DNA from: DASYXT01 sp035934555
Lineage (GTDB): Bacteria; Verrucomicrobiota; Verrucomicrobiia; Limisphaerales; UBA8199
NCBI GenBank assembly: GCA_035934555.1
Contig: DASYXT010000141.1
Coordinates: 1 to 64,000 of the forward strand
Reading direction: 5' to 3'
Length of the DNA stretch: 64,000 bases
Positions 17,106-26,008 of this stretch are shown here, piece by piece. The position numbers were made by a program, and so were the translations under genes. The notes below the pieces were generated by a model. The model did not search any database and had not been told where the DNA came from. It was given only the letters and a program-made list of their open reading frames with translations. How positions within the stretch are numbered: position 1 is the first letter of the stretch; each line of letters begins with the position of its first letter.

Positions 17106-17199
17106 CGCGCCTCGGTCTCTTTCTCAACAGCTCGTTTGTTGCCTGCCATGTCGCGACAGATTGTGCCGGGGCAACGTGCCAAAATCGAGCGAAACCCGC

Positions 17200-17227
17200 G
17201 GAGCGCGGACTTTAGTCCGCAGCAACG
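17200..17227 (+). repeat. REP-like palindrome (family A)
   Basis: Hairpin core GCGGACTTTAGTCCGC flanked by GAGC and AGCAAC. Followed by a variable tail (GAACGCTCAAGC..GCTGC) that recurs after the next copy. The 365-base gap 17106-17470 holds this, the next copy and a GAGAGGG palindrome near 17386-17420; no gene is seen. Confidence 0.8.
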
Positions 17228-17291
17228 TCCGAACGCTCAAGCGCGCTGCGAAATTACCCACCCCACCTTCCGTTCAGCTATTGCTACGGCC

Positions 17292-17319
17292 CGGAGCGCG
17301 GACTTTTAGTCCGCAGCAA
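17292..17319 (+). repeat. REP-like palindrome (family A)
   Basis: Second copy in the same orientation, core GCGGACTTTTAGTCCGC, followed by a GAAACGCTCAAGC tail as in the first copy about 92 bases upstream. Confidence 0.8.
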
Positions 17320-17470
17320 AGCCGAAACGCTCAAGCAAGCTGCAACATTATCCAGTGAGCTCTCGAAGCTCCACGCATGCTGTTCCCTCTCCCCCGGGGA
17401 GAGGGTTAGGGTGAGGGGAACTCCAATCAACCACTGCAATGATACGGCCTAAACTCCGCCCTCCGCTCCT

Positions 17471-17884
17471 TCAGGTAAGCTGTCTCCTCGAAGACAGCAA
17501 CCAAGCCGACTCGTGCGCCTCGAATCCAAGTCTCGGGTAGTAGCCCCTGGCTTTCGGCGCCGCCAGCAAGATGATCTTCGCGTTCGGCCCCAACCGTGAT
17601 TGCGTCACCTCAATCAGACCCCGACCAATTCCTTGCCGCTGATAACTAACATCCACCGCGAGATCCGACAAATAGCAGCAATACTCGAAATCCGTCACCG
17701 AGCGGGCCACCCCCACCAACTTGTCTCCCTCCCAGGCCGTGCATAATAGGTTCGCATGCCGCAGCATCGCACTGATGGTCCCCGCATCATTCACCGGCCG
17801 GCGCTCGGCCAATGTCGAACGCCGCAGCACATCGACGAATTGTGCCTCAGTGATGTTTCGGGACGCCTCGTACTGAATGCTCAT
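17471..17884 (-). CDS. GNAT-family N-acetyltransferase
   Basis: The 137-residue protein has the acetyl-CoA pyrophosphate loop VDVSYQRQGIGRGLIEVTQ (the Q/RxxGxG/A motif) preceded by the LSDLAVD strand and followed by PKARGYYPRLGFEAHESAW, where the tyrosine and GF signature close a typical GNAT. It would acetylate an amine on a small molecule or protein; the substrate is unknown. The start MSIQYEASRNIT at 17884 is preferred to the upstream ATG at 17920. No operon partner is evident; repeats lie on both sides. Confidence 0.85.
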   Translation of the reverse strand: MSIQYEASRNITEAQFVDVLRRSTLAERRPVNDAGTISAMLRHANLLCTAWEGDKLVGVARSVTDFEYCCYLSDLAVDVSYQRQGIGRGLIEVTQSRLGPNAKIILLAAPKARGYYPRLGFEAHESAWLLSSRRQLT

Positions 17885-18536
17885 CGGCTTTTCAGCGCAA
17901 ATGTGAAGCAGAGCGACCAAGCGGAACCTTCGAGCAAATGTAGTTCATACGCGCAGCAAACAATTCTCAGGGCAACGCGTGGAAGGTAATTACCCCCCAA
18001 ACAATTTCAAGTGCAGAACTGACGTGCCGTGTAATCGTCAACGGCGGAAGCCGGTGGGGTGAGCGTTGGAAATCAGTACCCCTCTCCCTGGGAGAGGGGA
18101 ACCGGCACGCGGGGAGCGCGAGAACATGAGGGCGGATTGAAAATTGAGTATTGAGAATTTTTTCATTTTCTATTGAAAAGCGCCCGACGACGACAGACGA
18201 ACAGGTTGAATTACAGATTCCAGATTTTCAGATTGAGGGGGTCTGGATGGGCGTTGGGGTTGGTGCTGGGCTTTTGGTGTCAACCGGTGTCAACGAGTGT
18301 CAACCGGTGTCAACCGGTGACATCCAGCTACATAAGATTTGGTTTTGATTCGGCTTCGTGAAGGGATTGGTCGCGGATGGGTGGGCGCGTGCTGGGATAG
18401 GGCTTCTGGGCTCATGCCGCCGGGGGCTCGTTTAGTTCGGCGATCAGGGGTCCGGTGCGTTTGCCGAACGGTTGACGTGCTTTTTTGCACGTATCGCCGC
18501 GCGCCGGCAGGCGGCTTATGCAGATTGGGGATGAAT
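17885..18536. other. Gene-free stretch with repeats
   Basis: No convincing gene is seen. It contains a CCCTCTCCC/GGGAGAGGG palindrome (about 18078-18098), an AT-rich patch with ATTGAAAATTGAG wording (18136-18180) like that near 53950, a tandem 10-mer at 18277-18316, and a small hairpin CGTGCTTTTTTGCACG near 18475-18490. The base composition of the AT-rich patch is unlike the surroundings. Confidence 0.6.
18277..18316. repeat. Tandem 10-bp repeat (GTGTCAACCG x4)
   Basis: Four adjacent units of GTGTCAACCG (one unit ends CGA rather than CCG) sit in the gene-free stretch downstream of the restriction remnant. The array looks iteron-like but is alone; no replication gene is nearby. Confidence 0.8.
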
Positions 18537-20063
18537 TCATCGCTTTTTTTTGCGCTGCTCTTTCTGCGTGAGCCAGGCCCGGCCTTTTGCAGTCATGCGA
18601 TATTTCTGGAAACGACTGGTCGGCCGGTCCGGAACTGTCATTTCAATGAATCCAGCCGCGAGCGCCGGCAGGAGGTAAGCCTTGCGGAAATGTTCGTCGT
18701 CCTTCAATCCAAGTTGGTCCTGCAGTTCCTGTCGTGGTAAGGGTTCGCCACAGACCCGGAGCAGCCTTGTGACCTCCGGGGTGACTTCCGGGGTGACTTC
18801 CGGGGTCACTTCCGGGGTCACTTCCGGAGAACCTTCCGCGGCCCCTACAGTGATGGGACGCCACAGGGTCTGCACGAATTGCCCGCCGTCCTGGCGGAAT
18901 TCAGGTGGCTTCAGGCCTGCATCTTCGGAAAGGGCAATCATGTCGAGCGTGCCCGTCCCGGCGCGTTCGATATACCGGGCCAGGAACAGAGGTTCGGCCA
19001 GGAGCGGATTGCGCGGAATCGACGCGTGAGGATGGGTCAGCCTCTCCGGCGTTAACGAAGGAGGCAGTTCGCCTGGGTTCCAGACTTCGAGCCGATCGGC
19101 GAAGAGCATGACCTGGACGCTGGCGTTGCTGGTATAATCCCGGTGAGCGACAGCGTTGACGATGGCTTCGGCGACGGCGTCGCGCGGAAGTTCGTATTCG
19201 ACGGGGGCCTGGGGACCGTGAGCACGCGTACCCACAGCCCGATCCACTTTGGACATGACGAAATCCACAGCCTGGTCCACGAGCTCGAACGAGGTGCCTT
19301 TGTAAACCTGGTAGGAGGGAATGGGTTTGCGCACTTCAACGCCATGAAAATGCAGGCACTTGACCTCGGAAGTGAGCAGGAAACGCTGCGGCTGCTTACC
19401 GAATAGAAGAATCGCGGCGTTGGAAGGCTGTCCTTGATCGAGCAGGTTCAAATGCGCCAGCACATCGGCCGGCGGAGTGGTATCGGCCAGGGGATACTGC
19501 CGCTGCCGCGCTTGCGTCAGGAACCAGCGGATGTGATCCGGTGAGATGTCCTCAATCGTGGCATTGCGGCAGGCGGTGGCGTCGAAAGGCAAGGTGCGCA
19601 ATTCGCCGTGTCGTTCGAGATATTCGACCAGGCTGGCATAGACCGCGGCGGTCAATTCCGGGATGCTGGTAACACGCCGGCGGATGACCTGATCGCCCGC
19701 GCGGGAAATCAGGTCCTGCATTTTTGCGTGCCGCCCGGAGTCGTTGCCGCCCATGACGAAGAGCAATCGCTCCTTGCAGCATTCCGTTGCGCGAAGGAAT
19801 TCACGTTCGGTGGGTGAGGTACCGGCTCCGTCCTCAAATCCGTAATCGCGGCCGAACAGACCGAGATAGATGTCGCAATGATCGACTTCGGCAAGGTAAA
19901 CCTCGTCCGCGCGGCGGTCGGAAGCGGGCAAATCCTCAAACAGGAATACTTGGAAAAAACGGCGGAGCAAGGGGTCGCCGTGAACATAATCTTTGAGGGC
20001 GCGCCGCTCGGCGGCGAGCTCCTTCTGGACACTGCTGATGAAGATACGATGCAATTTCTTCAC
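18537..20063 (-). CDS. DUF4062 - RecG-like/HATPase_c_4 fusion protein of a restriction-type locus
   Basis: The 508-residue protein starts with a DUF4062 domain (HRIFISSVQKELAAERRALK, DLPASDRRADEVYLAEV, YLGLFGRDYG; residues 1 to about 110), a TIR-like fold found in NTPase and defence proteins. Residues about 170-400 are the C-terminal part of the AlbA_2/RecG-like ATP-binding family (PRDAVAEAIVNAVAHRDY, DRLEVWNPGELP, ERAGTGTLDMI). The usual N-terminal AlbA_2 domain is replaced by DUF4062. A linker of five PEVT repeats precedes a C-terminal winged-helix-like segment. Genes of this type accompany type I restriction systems. Its start overlaps the HsdR-remnant stop by ATGA. Confidence 0.8.
   Translation of the reverse strand: MKKLHRIFISSVQKELAAERRALKDYVHGDPLLRRFFQVFLFEDLPASDRRADEVYLAEVDHCDIYLGLFGRDYGFEDGAGTSPTEREFLRATECCKERLLFVMGGNDSGRHAKMQDLISRAGDQVIRRRVTSIPELTAAVYASLVEYLERHGELRTLPFDATACRNATIEDISPDHIRWFLTQARQRQYPLADTTPPADVLAHLNLLDQGQPSNAAILLFGKQPQRFLLTSEVKCLHFHGVEVRKPIPSYQVYKGTSFELVDQAVDFVMSKVDRAVGTRAHGPQAPVEYELPRDAVAEAIVNAVAHRDYTSNASVQVMLFADRLEVWNPGELPPSLTPERLTHPHASIPRNPLLAEPLFLARYIERAGTGTLDMIALSEDAGLKPPEFRQDGGQFVQTLWRPITVGAAEGSPEVTPEVTPEVTPEVTPEVTRLLRVCGEPLPRQELQDQLGLKDDEHFRKAYLLPALAAGFIEMTVPDRPTSRFQKYRMTAKGRAWLTQKEQRKKKR
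18769..18828. repeat. In-frame 12-bp tandem repeat (PEVT x5)
   Basis: Five 12-base units, GTGACTTCCGGG with a few substitutions, encode consecutive PEVT tetrapeptides in the DUF4062 fusion protein. Copy number can vary without a frameshift. Confidence 0.9.
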
Positions 20064-21133
20064 GCCGCGTCGATGGCACCAAAGAGCTGGCTGACGATGG
20101 CGGTCAGGGCGACACCGCCGGTTTTTTCCGCAATGCGGGCGTGGTCTGCGGGTTCAAGCTCTTTATTCAAGCGGGCGAGGCGACCGGCGAGGGTGCTGAT
20201 GGTGTCGGTATCGTGGGCGCCCATCATGACGCCCATGGCGAGGTCTTTGAGGGGGACACTCGGCTTGGTGATGAGGGGCGAGCTCGCGGTTTTGAGTGAC
20301 TTAGTGACGCCGATGGCGTCCACGATGACGTAGTGGGTCTTGGCCGAGATGGCGGAGGGGGTGACCTTTTTAAGATCGTCGTGGCCCAGCGTTCGGGTGC
20401 CGCGGCCTTTCATTTGTTCGAAGTAATTGCGGCTTTTCACGTCGCGCATGAACAGGAGGCATTCGAGCGGCTTTACGTCCGTTCCGGTGGCGACCATATC
20501 GACGGTGACGGCGATGCGGGGATGGTAATCGTTGCGGAACTGGGCCAGCACGGATTTGGGATCCTCGTCAGACTTGTAGGTGATCTTTTTGCAGAAGGCG
20601 TTGCCCTCGGCGAACTCCTCGCGAATGATCTGAATGATATCGTCGGCGTGGCTGTCGGTCTTGGCAAAGACCGGGGTTTTGGGAACTTCGGTGCGGCCGG
20701 GGAAGATTTCGGGCAGTTTATCGCGAAAGGTTTTGATGATGGTGCGGATCTGGTCCGGCACCACGATCTGATCATCGAGTTGTTTGGCGGAATAGGCGGC
20801 GTCTTCATCGGCCTGTTCCCACCGCCGGCGGCGGGTCAGCTTCTCGCGCTTCTGCACCAGTTTAAGCTTCGCGTTGCCGTAGCCGGCAGTCTGGTCTTCG
20901 ATGGTGGTGATGTTTTGGCCCACTTGCTCTTTCTTGGCCTCAATGACGCCGCAGGCCGCCTTGTCAACAAACAGCACGTAGTCGGCGGGGCCAATGTCCG
21001 TCTGGTACTCGCGAATCGCAATGCCAGGACCAGCGTTGAAATCAATGGCCTTCTTGTCCTGCACAACCCAGCCGGAGGCAAGGAGCTGAGCATCGATGTC
21101 GCGGCGGGCCTTTTGTTCGGGAGTTTCGGCCAT
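20060..21133 (-). pseudogene. hsdR: Type I restriction HsdR remnant with large in-frame internal deletion
   Basis: The 357-residue frame begins like a full HsdR nuclease domain (MAETPEQKARRDIDAQLL; catalytic region ADYVLFV..GVIEAKKEQVG, a PD-(D/E)XK pattern) up to about residue 95. It then jumps directly to the segment that normally follows the first helicase domain (KREKLTRRRRWEQADEDAAYSAKQLD) and continues through GTDVKPLECLLFMRDV and EQMKGRGTRTL. Walker A, the DEAD-like box and the TATP motif are absent, about 300 residues by comparison with the family, and the protein stops early after SQLFGAIDAA. No hsdM or hsdS is present. It cannot be a working translocase; a residual nuclease is conceivable. 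Confidence 0.8.
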
Positions 21134-21456
21134 TCGCTGGCGGGTTACTGGCCATGAGGCCGGAACTTCGATGGAGCGGCGTAACCCGAATGGGACGCCT
21201 GGCGCCCGACTGATATCTGTTCACTTCTGCCGCCCATGTCTGAACTCGCGCAATAGTGCGCCGGGCGAGGCGTGATTGCAGCAAAAAAGTCGCGACACAA
21301 AAAGTCGCGACGCCCCGATGAGGACGGCATCGGCGGGGATGATGGGGCGACGCGCTTAGGTACTGCTGGGGGGGTTAGGCCCTGATGGGCGCGGAGTGCG
21401 CCCACACCCCAGCCGGCCGCCTTGAGGGCGGGATCGAGTCTCGGCTTCGTTCATGG
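21134..21456. other. Gene-free stretch with a short direct repeat
   Basis: No gene is seen. AAAAAGTCGCGAC occurs twice in a row (21284-21296 and 21299-21311). The rest is GC-rich sequence between two decayed genes. Confidence 0.5.
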
Positions 21457-21700
21457 TCAGTCAGGCACGGTTGCGTCTCGCACTTCGCATGCGGTAGAGC
21501 CGCTCCGTAAACCCGCCCACCTCAAAAAGGCTTTCTCCTGCGCCGCTATTTGCTTGTCCAGCAGGTAACAGGCGAGGTTCAGAAGGGAGAGTGCGGCATT
21601 GGCCACCAGCTCGGCCGAACCCGGCACAGGCGGACGCTCACGGACTGGCACGGACGCTGGTACGGACGGTGATACGGACGGTGGCACGGACGGCTTTTTT
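21457..21700 (-). pseudogene. Frameshifted four-helix-bundle suffix protein
   Basis: The minus strand encodes AELVANAALSLLNLACYLLDKQ, then IAAQEKAF, which matches the 'four helix bundle suffix' end of S23/IVP-like proteins (A.VANIAICLIHQ.NYLLD.QL). After the run of five T at about 21527-21531 (AAAAA on the plus strand) the conserved continuation VGGFTERLYRMRSARRNRA is found one frame away, so loss of one T would explain the break. Upstream, the frame degenerates into PSVP repeats made by a tandem GGTACGGACGG array (21640-21700). The function of the intact family is unknown. Confidence 0.6.
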
Positions 21701-21988
21701 GAGCTCGGGCGGTCCTTGTCCGTCCGTGTTCGTCGGTGGCTGTCGCTGGCGCTCGTCTTGCTCCCAGAAGCGCACCTCAGCCAGTGTGGCACACCGCATG
21801 GCCTTGAAATTTAACCACAAAGAGCACAAAGAACACAAAAAGACCTGGCGGTCGGCCACCACGTGGAGCGTTCGCCCTCAACCCTGCCCATCTTCCGTGG
21901 GGAGAGGGGAAGGTGCGCAGTTCCCCTGTTTGTTTCCCGGCGCCGGGGCAGCCCGCCGTCACTGAGGCAGTACTCCGGTTGGGCGGGC

Positions 21989-22108
21989 GGAGCGCGGACA
22001 TTCCTGTCCGCAGCAACGTGCCCGCGTGAAATCGGCAGCAAATCTGAGCCGTGCTGCGAGCCGTTCTGCCGTTAGGAAGCTGCTGCGGACAAGAATGTCC
22101 GCGCTCCG
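21989..22108. repeat. Inverted pair of REP-like palindromes (family A variant)
   Basis: Two copies face each other: 21989-22016 (core GCGGACATTCCTGTCCGC) and 22080-22108 (reverse orientation, GCGGACAAGAATGTCCGC), about 60 bases apart. The cores differ from the GACTTTAGTC type yet stay self-complementary, which indicates compensatory change. The gap 21793-22157 also carries a GAGAGGGG palindrome near 21885-21915. Confidence 0.8.
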
Positions 22109-22157
22109 CCCGCGTCCACGTGTTGCATGTGCTTTCCCGCTTCGTTAATCTGCCAGC

Positions 22158-23969
22158 ATGACGCGACCCAATCCCAACCGTTCCAGGCCCGCTGTGGCTG
22201 CTTCCGTAACACGGGCTTTCCTTTGCGCCGCGTTGCTTTGCCTGGGGGCCGTCGCGCAGCTCCACGCGCAGACCGAGGACGCAAAACTGGACGCCTTTTT
22301 CAAAGCCTACCTGGAAAAAGACTTTGAGCAGCAGCCCGTCGCGGCAACTGAACTGGGTGATCACCGGTTCGATAATCGCCTCGAGGACCTCACGCCGGCA
22401 GCCCGCGCGCGCTGGCTCGACTTAACGCGCCAGACGCTGCGGGCTCTGCCCCGCGCGATCCATTACCAGCGCCTGTCTCGCGCCGGTCAGATCGACTTCG
22501 AGATTTTTCAACATTCACTCAAGACCGACGAATGGCTGACCGAGAATCTGCATCCCTTCGAGCAGGACCCGCGCATCTATAACGGCTATATCAGCGACAG
22601 CGTGTATTTGTTGCTTACTCAATCCACCCTGCCGCTGGAGACCAATGTCGCCAATTGTATTGCGCGCATGAAGCAAATCCCGGCCGTCGTCGCTGCGGCG
22701 CGCCGAAACCTGCGCCACCCCTTCCATACCCACACCGAAACGGCCATTCGCCAGAACCGCGGCGCGATTGGTTTTTATGAAAAGGATGTGTTCGAGTTCG
22801 CCGCCGGCACCACACAAATGGACGCGTTGAAAGCCGCCGCCGAGCCGGTCGTCGCCTGCCTCAAACAGTACCAGCAGTTCCTCGAAAAGGACCTCCTGCC
22901 GCGTGCGAATGCTGATTGGCGCCTGGGCTCGCAAAAGTTCAACCGCAAACTCGAACTCGAACTGGATGCTGGTGTGAGCGCGGCGGAACTCGTCGCCGAG
23001 GCCCGCTCGGAATTCGACCGTGTCCAACGCGACATGTATGTCATCGCGCGCCAACTTTGGGGAAAGTGCTATGCGCCGCAGCCGCTGCCTCCGGACGACC
23101 CTGAAGGCCGGCATACCACCGTCCGACGGGTGCTCGAAGCGGTCGCCAAAGACCATGGCCGGCCCGAGGACCTCACACGCGAAATGCAAGCCCGCGTCGC
23201 CCGCCTCAAAGCCTTCATCACCGCTAATCACATCCTGCCGCTGCCCGAGCCGGACCGTTGCGCGGTTGTCGAAATGCCCGAGTTCAAGCGCGGCAACTCC
23301 ACCGCTTACATGGAAGCGCCGGCGCCTTTGGACCCAAACGGCAACGGCCACCTCGCCGTCAGCCCGCCCCCGCGCGATTGGGATGCCCAAAAAGTCAACA
23401 GCTACCTCGAAGAATATAACGACCACATGCTCGATGTCCTGACCATCCACGAGGGCTATCCCGGGCACGCGGTGCAGCTCCAATACATGAATCGCAATCC
23501 GTCGCTCATCCGGAAGGTATTGCAATCGGGCGTTTATATCGAAGGCTGGGCCGTCTATACCGAACAGATGATGGTGGACCAGGGGTACGGCGGAGGCGAC
23601 CTGGCGTTGCGGTTGAATCAGCTCAAGTTTTACCTCCGCGCCGTCGCCAATACGATTCTCGATCACCAAATGCATTGCTCAAACATGACCGACCAGCAGG
23701 CCCTCGATTTCCTCATGAACGACTGCTTCCAGTCGGAAGGCGAAGCCCGGCTCAAGGTGATCCGCGCCCAGCAAAGCTCCTGCCAGCTTTCGACCTATTT
23801 CGCCGGCCGGATGGCGCACTACAAACTGCGGCAGCAGATCGAGCGTGAAATGGGGCCGCGGTTTGATCTGAGCCTATACCACCAGGCGGTGCTCGAACCG
23901 GGTGCGGTGCCGGTGAAGTACTTGCCGGAGCTGGTGCGCACGCGCCTCGGCTTGCCGCCCAGCAAATGA
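22158..23969 (+). CDS. Secreted DUF885 putative metallopeptidase
   Basis: The 603-residue protein begins with a signal peptide (hydrophobic core AFLCAALLCLGAVAQLHAQ) and belongs to the DUF885 family of presumed zinc peptidases. The metal site LTIHEGYPGHAVQLQYM has the HExxPGH form typical of DUF885, followed by YIEGWAVYTEQMM, which supplies the third ligand region. DFLMNDCFQSEGEARLKVIR near the end is also family-typical. It likely cleaves peptides in the periplasm or outside. It stands alone, after a cluster of palindromic repeats. Confidence 0.85.
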   Translation: MTRPNPNRSRPAVAASVTRAFLCAALLCLGAVAQLHAQTEDAKLDAFFKAYLEKDFEQQPVAATELGDHRFDNRLEDLTPAARARWLDLTRQTLRALPRAIHYQRLSRAGQIDFEIFQHSLKTDEWLTENLHPFEQDPRIYNGYISDSVYLLLTQSTLPLETNVANCIARMKQIPAVVAAARRNLRHPFHTHTETAIRQNRGAIGFYEKDVFEFAAGTTQMDALKAAAEPVVACLKQYQQFLEKDLLPRANADWRLGSQKFNRKLELELDAGVSAAELVAEARSEFDRVQRDMYVIARQLWGKCYAPQPLPPDDPEGRHTTVRRVLEAVAKDHGRPEDLTREMQARVARLKAFITANHILPLPEPDRCAVVEMPEFKRGNSTAYMEAPAPLDPNGNGHLAVSPPPRDWDAQKVNSYLEEYNDHMLDVLTIHEGYPGHAVQLQYMNRNPSLIRKVLQSGVYIEGWAVYTEQMMVDQGYGGGDLALRLNQLKFYLRAVANTILDHQMHCSNMTDQQALDFLMNDCFQSEGEARLKVIRAQQSSCQLSTYFAGRMAHYKLRQQIEREMGPRFDLSLYHQAVLEPGAVPVKYLPELVRTRLGLPPSK

Positions 23970-24255
23970 TTGCGATAGTGCTCTACGTTCCCGCGCTCCC
24001 GCTCCAACCTCTGCGAGGCACCCCGGGAATTTCCTAGGAAGCGTCCCACTTTTTTTCTTGTCCACCGCGAGCATCGTTGATGTACTCACGATGGCGGCCT
24101 TGGCACGGGGCATCGTGGAGTGTTCGTTGTCGCCCTGAAATGCAGACTGTATTGGCATTACCTGGGTCGCAAAACCCGCGGGGCACCTTCGCGCGGGTGC
24201 GCGACTGCTTCTTTGTTCCAACGGCGGTCTTTGTCTCTCACCGACACCACCACCA

Positions 24256-25716
24256 ATGATCAAAACCTCTCTCACTTGCATGGCGCTCACGTTGCTAGGC
24301 GCAAACCTGGCTCGCCCCCAGGCGCCGGCCTCCTTGGCGGGCGCCGCCCTGAGCGGCCAGGTTACCAATGGCACCGGGGCGCTCGCCTCTTTCGGATATT
24401 TCCTGCTGCTCCCCGCTGACTCAGGTTCGAACTATACTTCGATGGGGCTTTGCGGCTTATCCGATCAAACCGGCTCGTATGCCTATACTCCTTCCGGCCC
24501 GGTCGGCACACTGAACTTCGCTTCCCTTGAGGGTGTCGGCATCGGCAGCTTCGATTTCCTCGCTTCCACCTCCGGCGCCTTCTCCCAAACCAACGACGCG
24601 GGATCGCAAGCCGGGGCGTTCGGCGTCGTCAACGGTGCGGCGCCGGCCACGCTCAGCGGTGTCAGCCTGTCCCTGGTGCCGCAGCATGCCGCGTTACCAT
24701 TCGCACCCAGTGGCACAGCTCTGCTCAAAACCGATTCCTCCGGGACCACTTACACGCTGGACACAACGGCGGGGCCGGTGCGCAGCCATCATGCAGGCGC
24801 TTACTCTTATGCCGTGCTCAACCATAGCACCGGCGCGCTGCAGATGAGCGATCCGCTCCTGGGCACCAACACTTTATTCCTCTCCTTTGCCGACACCTTG
24901 AATGGCACCTATGCCATACGGCAACCGGCCTTCGGCGGATTTCAGGTCGGCACGTTTCATCTTTGGGCGTTGACCCAGCCCTGGACGCTATGGTGCCAGA
25001 ACACCAACAGCGCCATCGAAGCCTGGGAAATGAATGGAACCAATTCACTCGTGAGGACGCCGCTGACCCCGGCACTGGCAGGGACGGGTTGGCGCATTGC
25101 CGCGACCGCCGATTTTAATCATGACGGCCAGGAGGATTTGCTCTTCGAAAGCGCGGGTGGCTCGTTAGCGGTCTGGTTGATGAACGGCTCAAATAAGGTC
25201 GCGTCTTCCTACCTGACGCCTAATCGTGTGGACCCCAACTGGCAGATCGCCTGCACGGGAGACATGAACGGCGATGGCCAGAAAGACATCCTCTGGCAAC
25301 ACTCCGACGGTTCGCTCGCCGTCTGGTTGATGGACGGGTTGACCGCCACGCAGTCAGTGCACCTGAACCCGGCGAGCGCCAGTGTCGGCTGGCGCCTAGT
25401 GGGGGCGGCGGATTTCAACGGCGATGGGCAGACCGATTTGCTCTGGCAAAATGCCGATGGCCGCCTGTCCGTGTGGTTCATGAACGGGCTCAATCGAATG
25501 GCAGCGGCAGCGTTGAACCCGGCGCAAGTCCAGCCCGGCTGGACAGTCGCCGGCACGCAGGATTTCAACGGCGACGGCTACCCGGGCATCCTTTGGTACA
25601 ACAGCCTCAGTGGCTTGGTTAGTTATTGGCAAATGGACGGCACGAATTGCGTCCATTCCGGCCAGCTCAATCCTGCGTCGCTGACGGCGGGCTGGCGGGT
25701 GGCAGGGCCGCGCTAA
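24256..25716 (+). CDS. Secreted VCBS/FG-GAP repeat protein
   Basis: The 486-residue product has a signal peptide (MIKTSLTCMALTLLGANLA), a unique N-terminal region to about residue 235 and then repeats of about 55-60 residues. Each repeat has a calcium-binding loop (DFNHDGQEDLL, DMNGDGQKDIL, DFNGDGQTDLL, DFNGDGYPGIL) next to SLAVWLMNG-like strands, as in seven-bladed FG-GAP/VCBS beta-propellers. Only four to five blades are present. It is probably an extracellular binding or structural protein. No PEP-CTERM or other anchor is seen at the C-terminus, which ends GWRVAGPR. Confidence 0.8.
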   Translation: MIKTSLTCMALTLLGANLARPQAPASLAGAALSGQVTNGTGALASFGYFLLLPADSGSNYTSMGLCGLSDQTGSYAYTPSGPVGTLNFASLEGVGIGSFDFLASTSGAFSQTNDAGSQAGAFGVVNGAAPATLSGVSLSLVPQHAALPFAPSGTALLKTDSSGTTYTLDTTAGPVRSHHAGAYSYAVLNHSTGALQMSDPLLGTNTLFLSFADTLNGTYAIRQPAFGGFQVGTFHLWALTQPWTLWCQNTNSAIEAWEMNGTNSLVRTPLTPALAGTGWRIAATADFNHDGQEDLLFESAGGSLAVWLMNGSNKVASSYLTPNRVDPNWQIACTGDMNGDGQKDILWQHSDGSLAVWLMDGLTATQSVHLNPASASVGWRLVGAADFNGDGQTDLLWQNADGRLSVWFMNGLNRMAAAALNPAQVQPGWTVAGTQDFNGDGYPGILWYNSLSGLVSYWQMDGTNCVHSGQLNPASLTAGWRVAGPR

Positions 25717-25771
25717 TTTGGGTGTAACTTTTTCCTTCCACCCGGCTCTATGCTAATAACGCAATGAGGCG

Positions 25772-26008
25772 ATGAAATGCGAAGAGTTACTGAAGATGCT
25801 GAATGAATACGTGGATGGCACGGTGGATCAGGCCGTCTGCGAACAATTCGAAAGGCACATGGCCGGGTGCAACCCCTGCCAGGTGGTGGTGGACAATATC
25901 CGCAAAACCATCACGCTTTACAAAGCCGGCCAACCGTATGATTTGCCCGTCGAGTTCCGCACCCGCCTCCATGAGGCGCTGCGTCGAAAGTGGAACGACG
26001 CGCGGTGA
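25772..26008 (+). CDS. Small zinc-finger anti-sigma-factor-like protein
   Basis: The 78-residue protein has the zf-HC2 pattern: MKCEELLKMLNEYVDGTVD, then C..FERHMAGCNPCQ with the HxxxCxxC zinc ligands. Such domains start anti-sigma factors that hold ECF sigma factors, but here there is no sigma gene next door and no membrane segment, so it may act as a stand-alone soluble regulator. It follows the VCBS protein by 55 bases on the same strand, and its stop codon abuts the stop of the convergent GIY-YIG gene. Confidence 0.75.
   Translation: MKCEELLKMLNEYVDGTVDQAVCEQFERHMAGCNPCQVVVDNIRKTITLYKAGQPYDLPVEFRTRLHEALRRKWNDAR

Noticed and set aside
18277..18316. 10-mer tandem array as a CRISPR or replication origin
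   Set aside because: Units are adjacent with no spacers, and no cas or replication initiator gene is near.
18475..18490. CGTGCTTTTTTGCACG as a terminator
   Set aside because: The T run is in the loop rather than after the stem, and no gene ends just before it.
18769..18828. 12-bp repeats as a CRISPR array
   Set aside because: They are contiguous, in frame and encode PEVT units in a clear protein.
24097..24112. TGGCACG-like sequence as a second sigma-54 promoter
   Set aside because: The -24 box is present but the GC at -12 is not at the right spacing.
23874..24374. 166-codon minus-strand open frame between the DUF885 and VCBS genes
   Set aside because: It overlaps both genes antisense and carries no recognisable motif.
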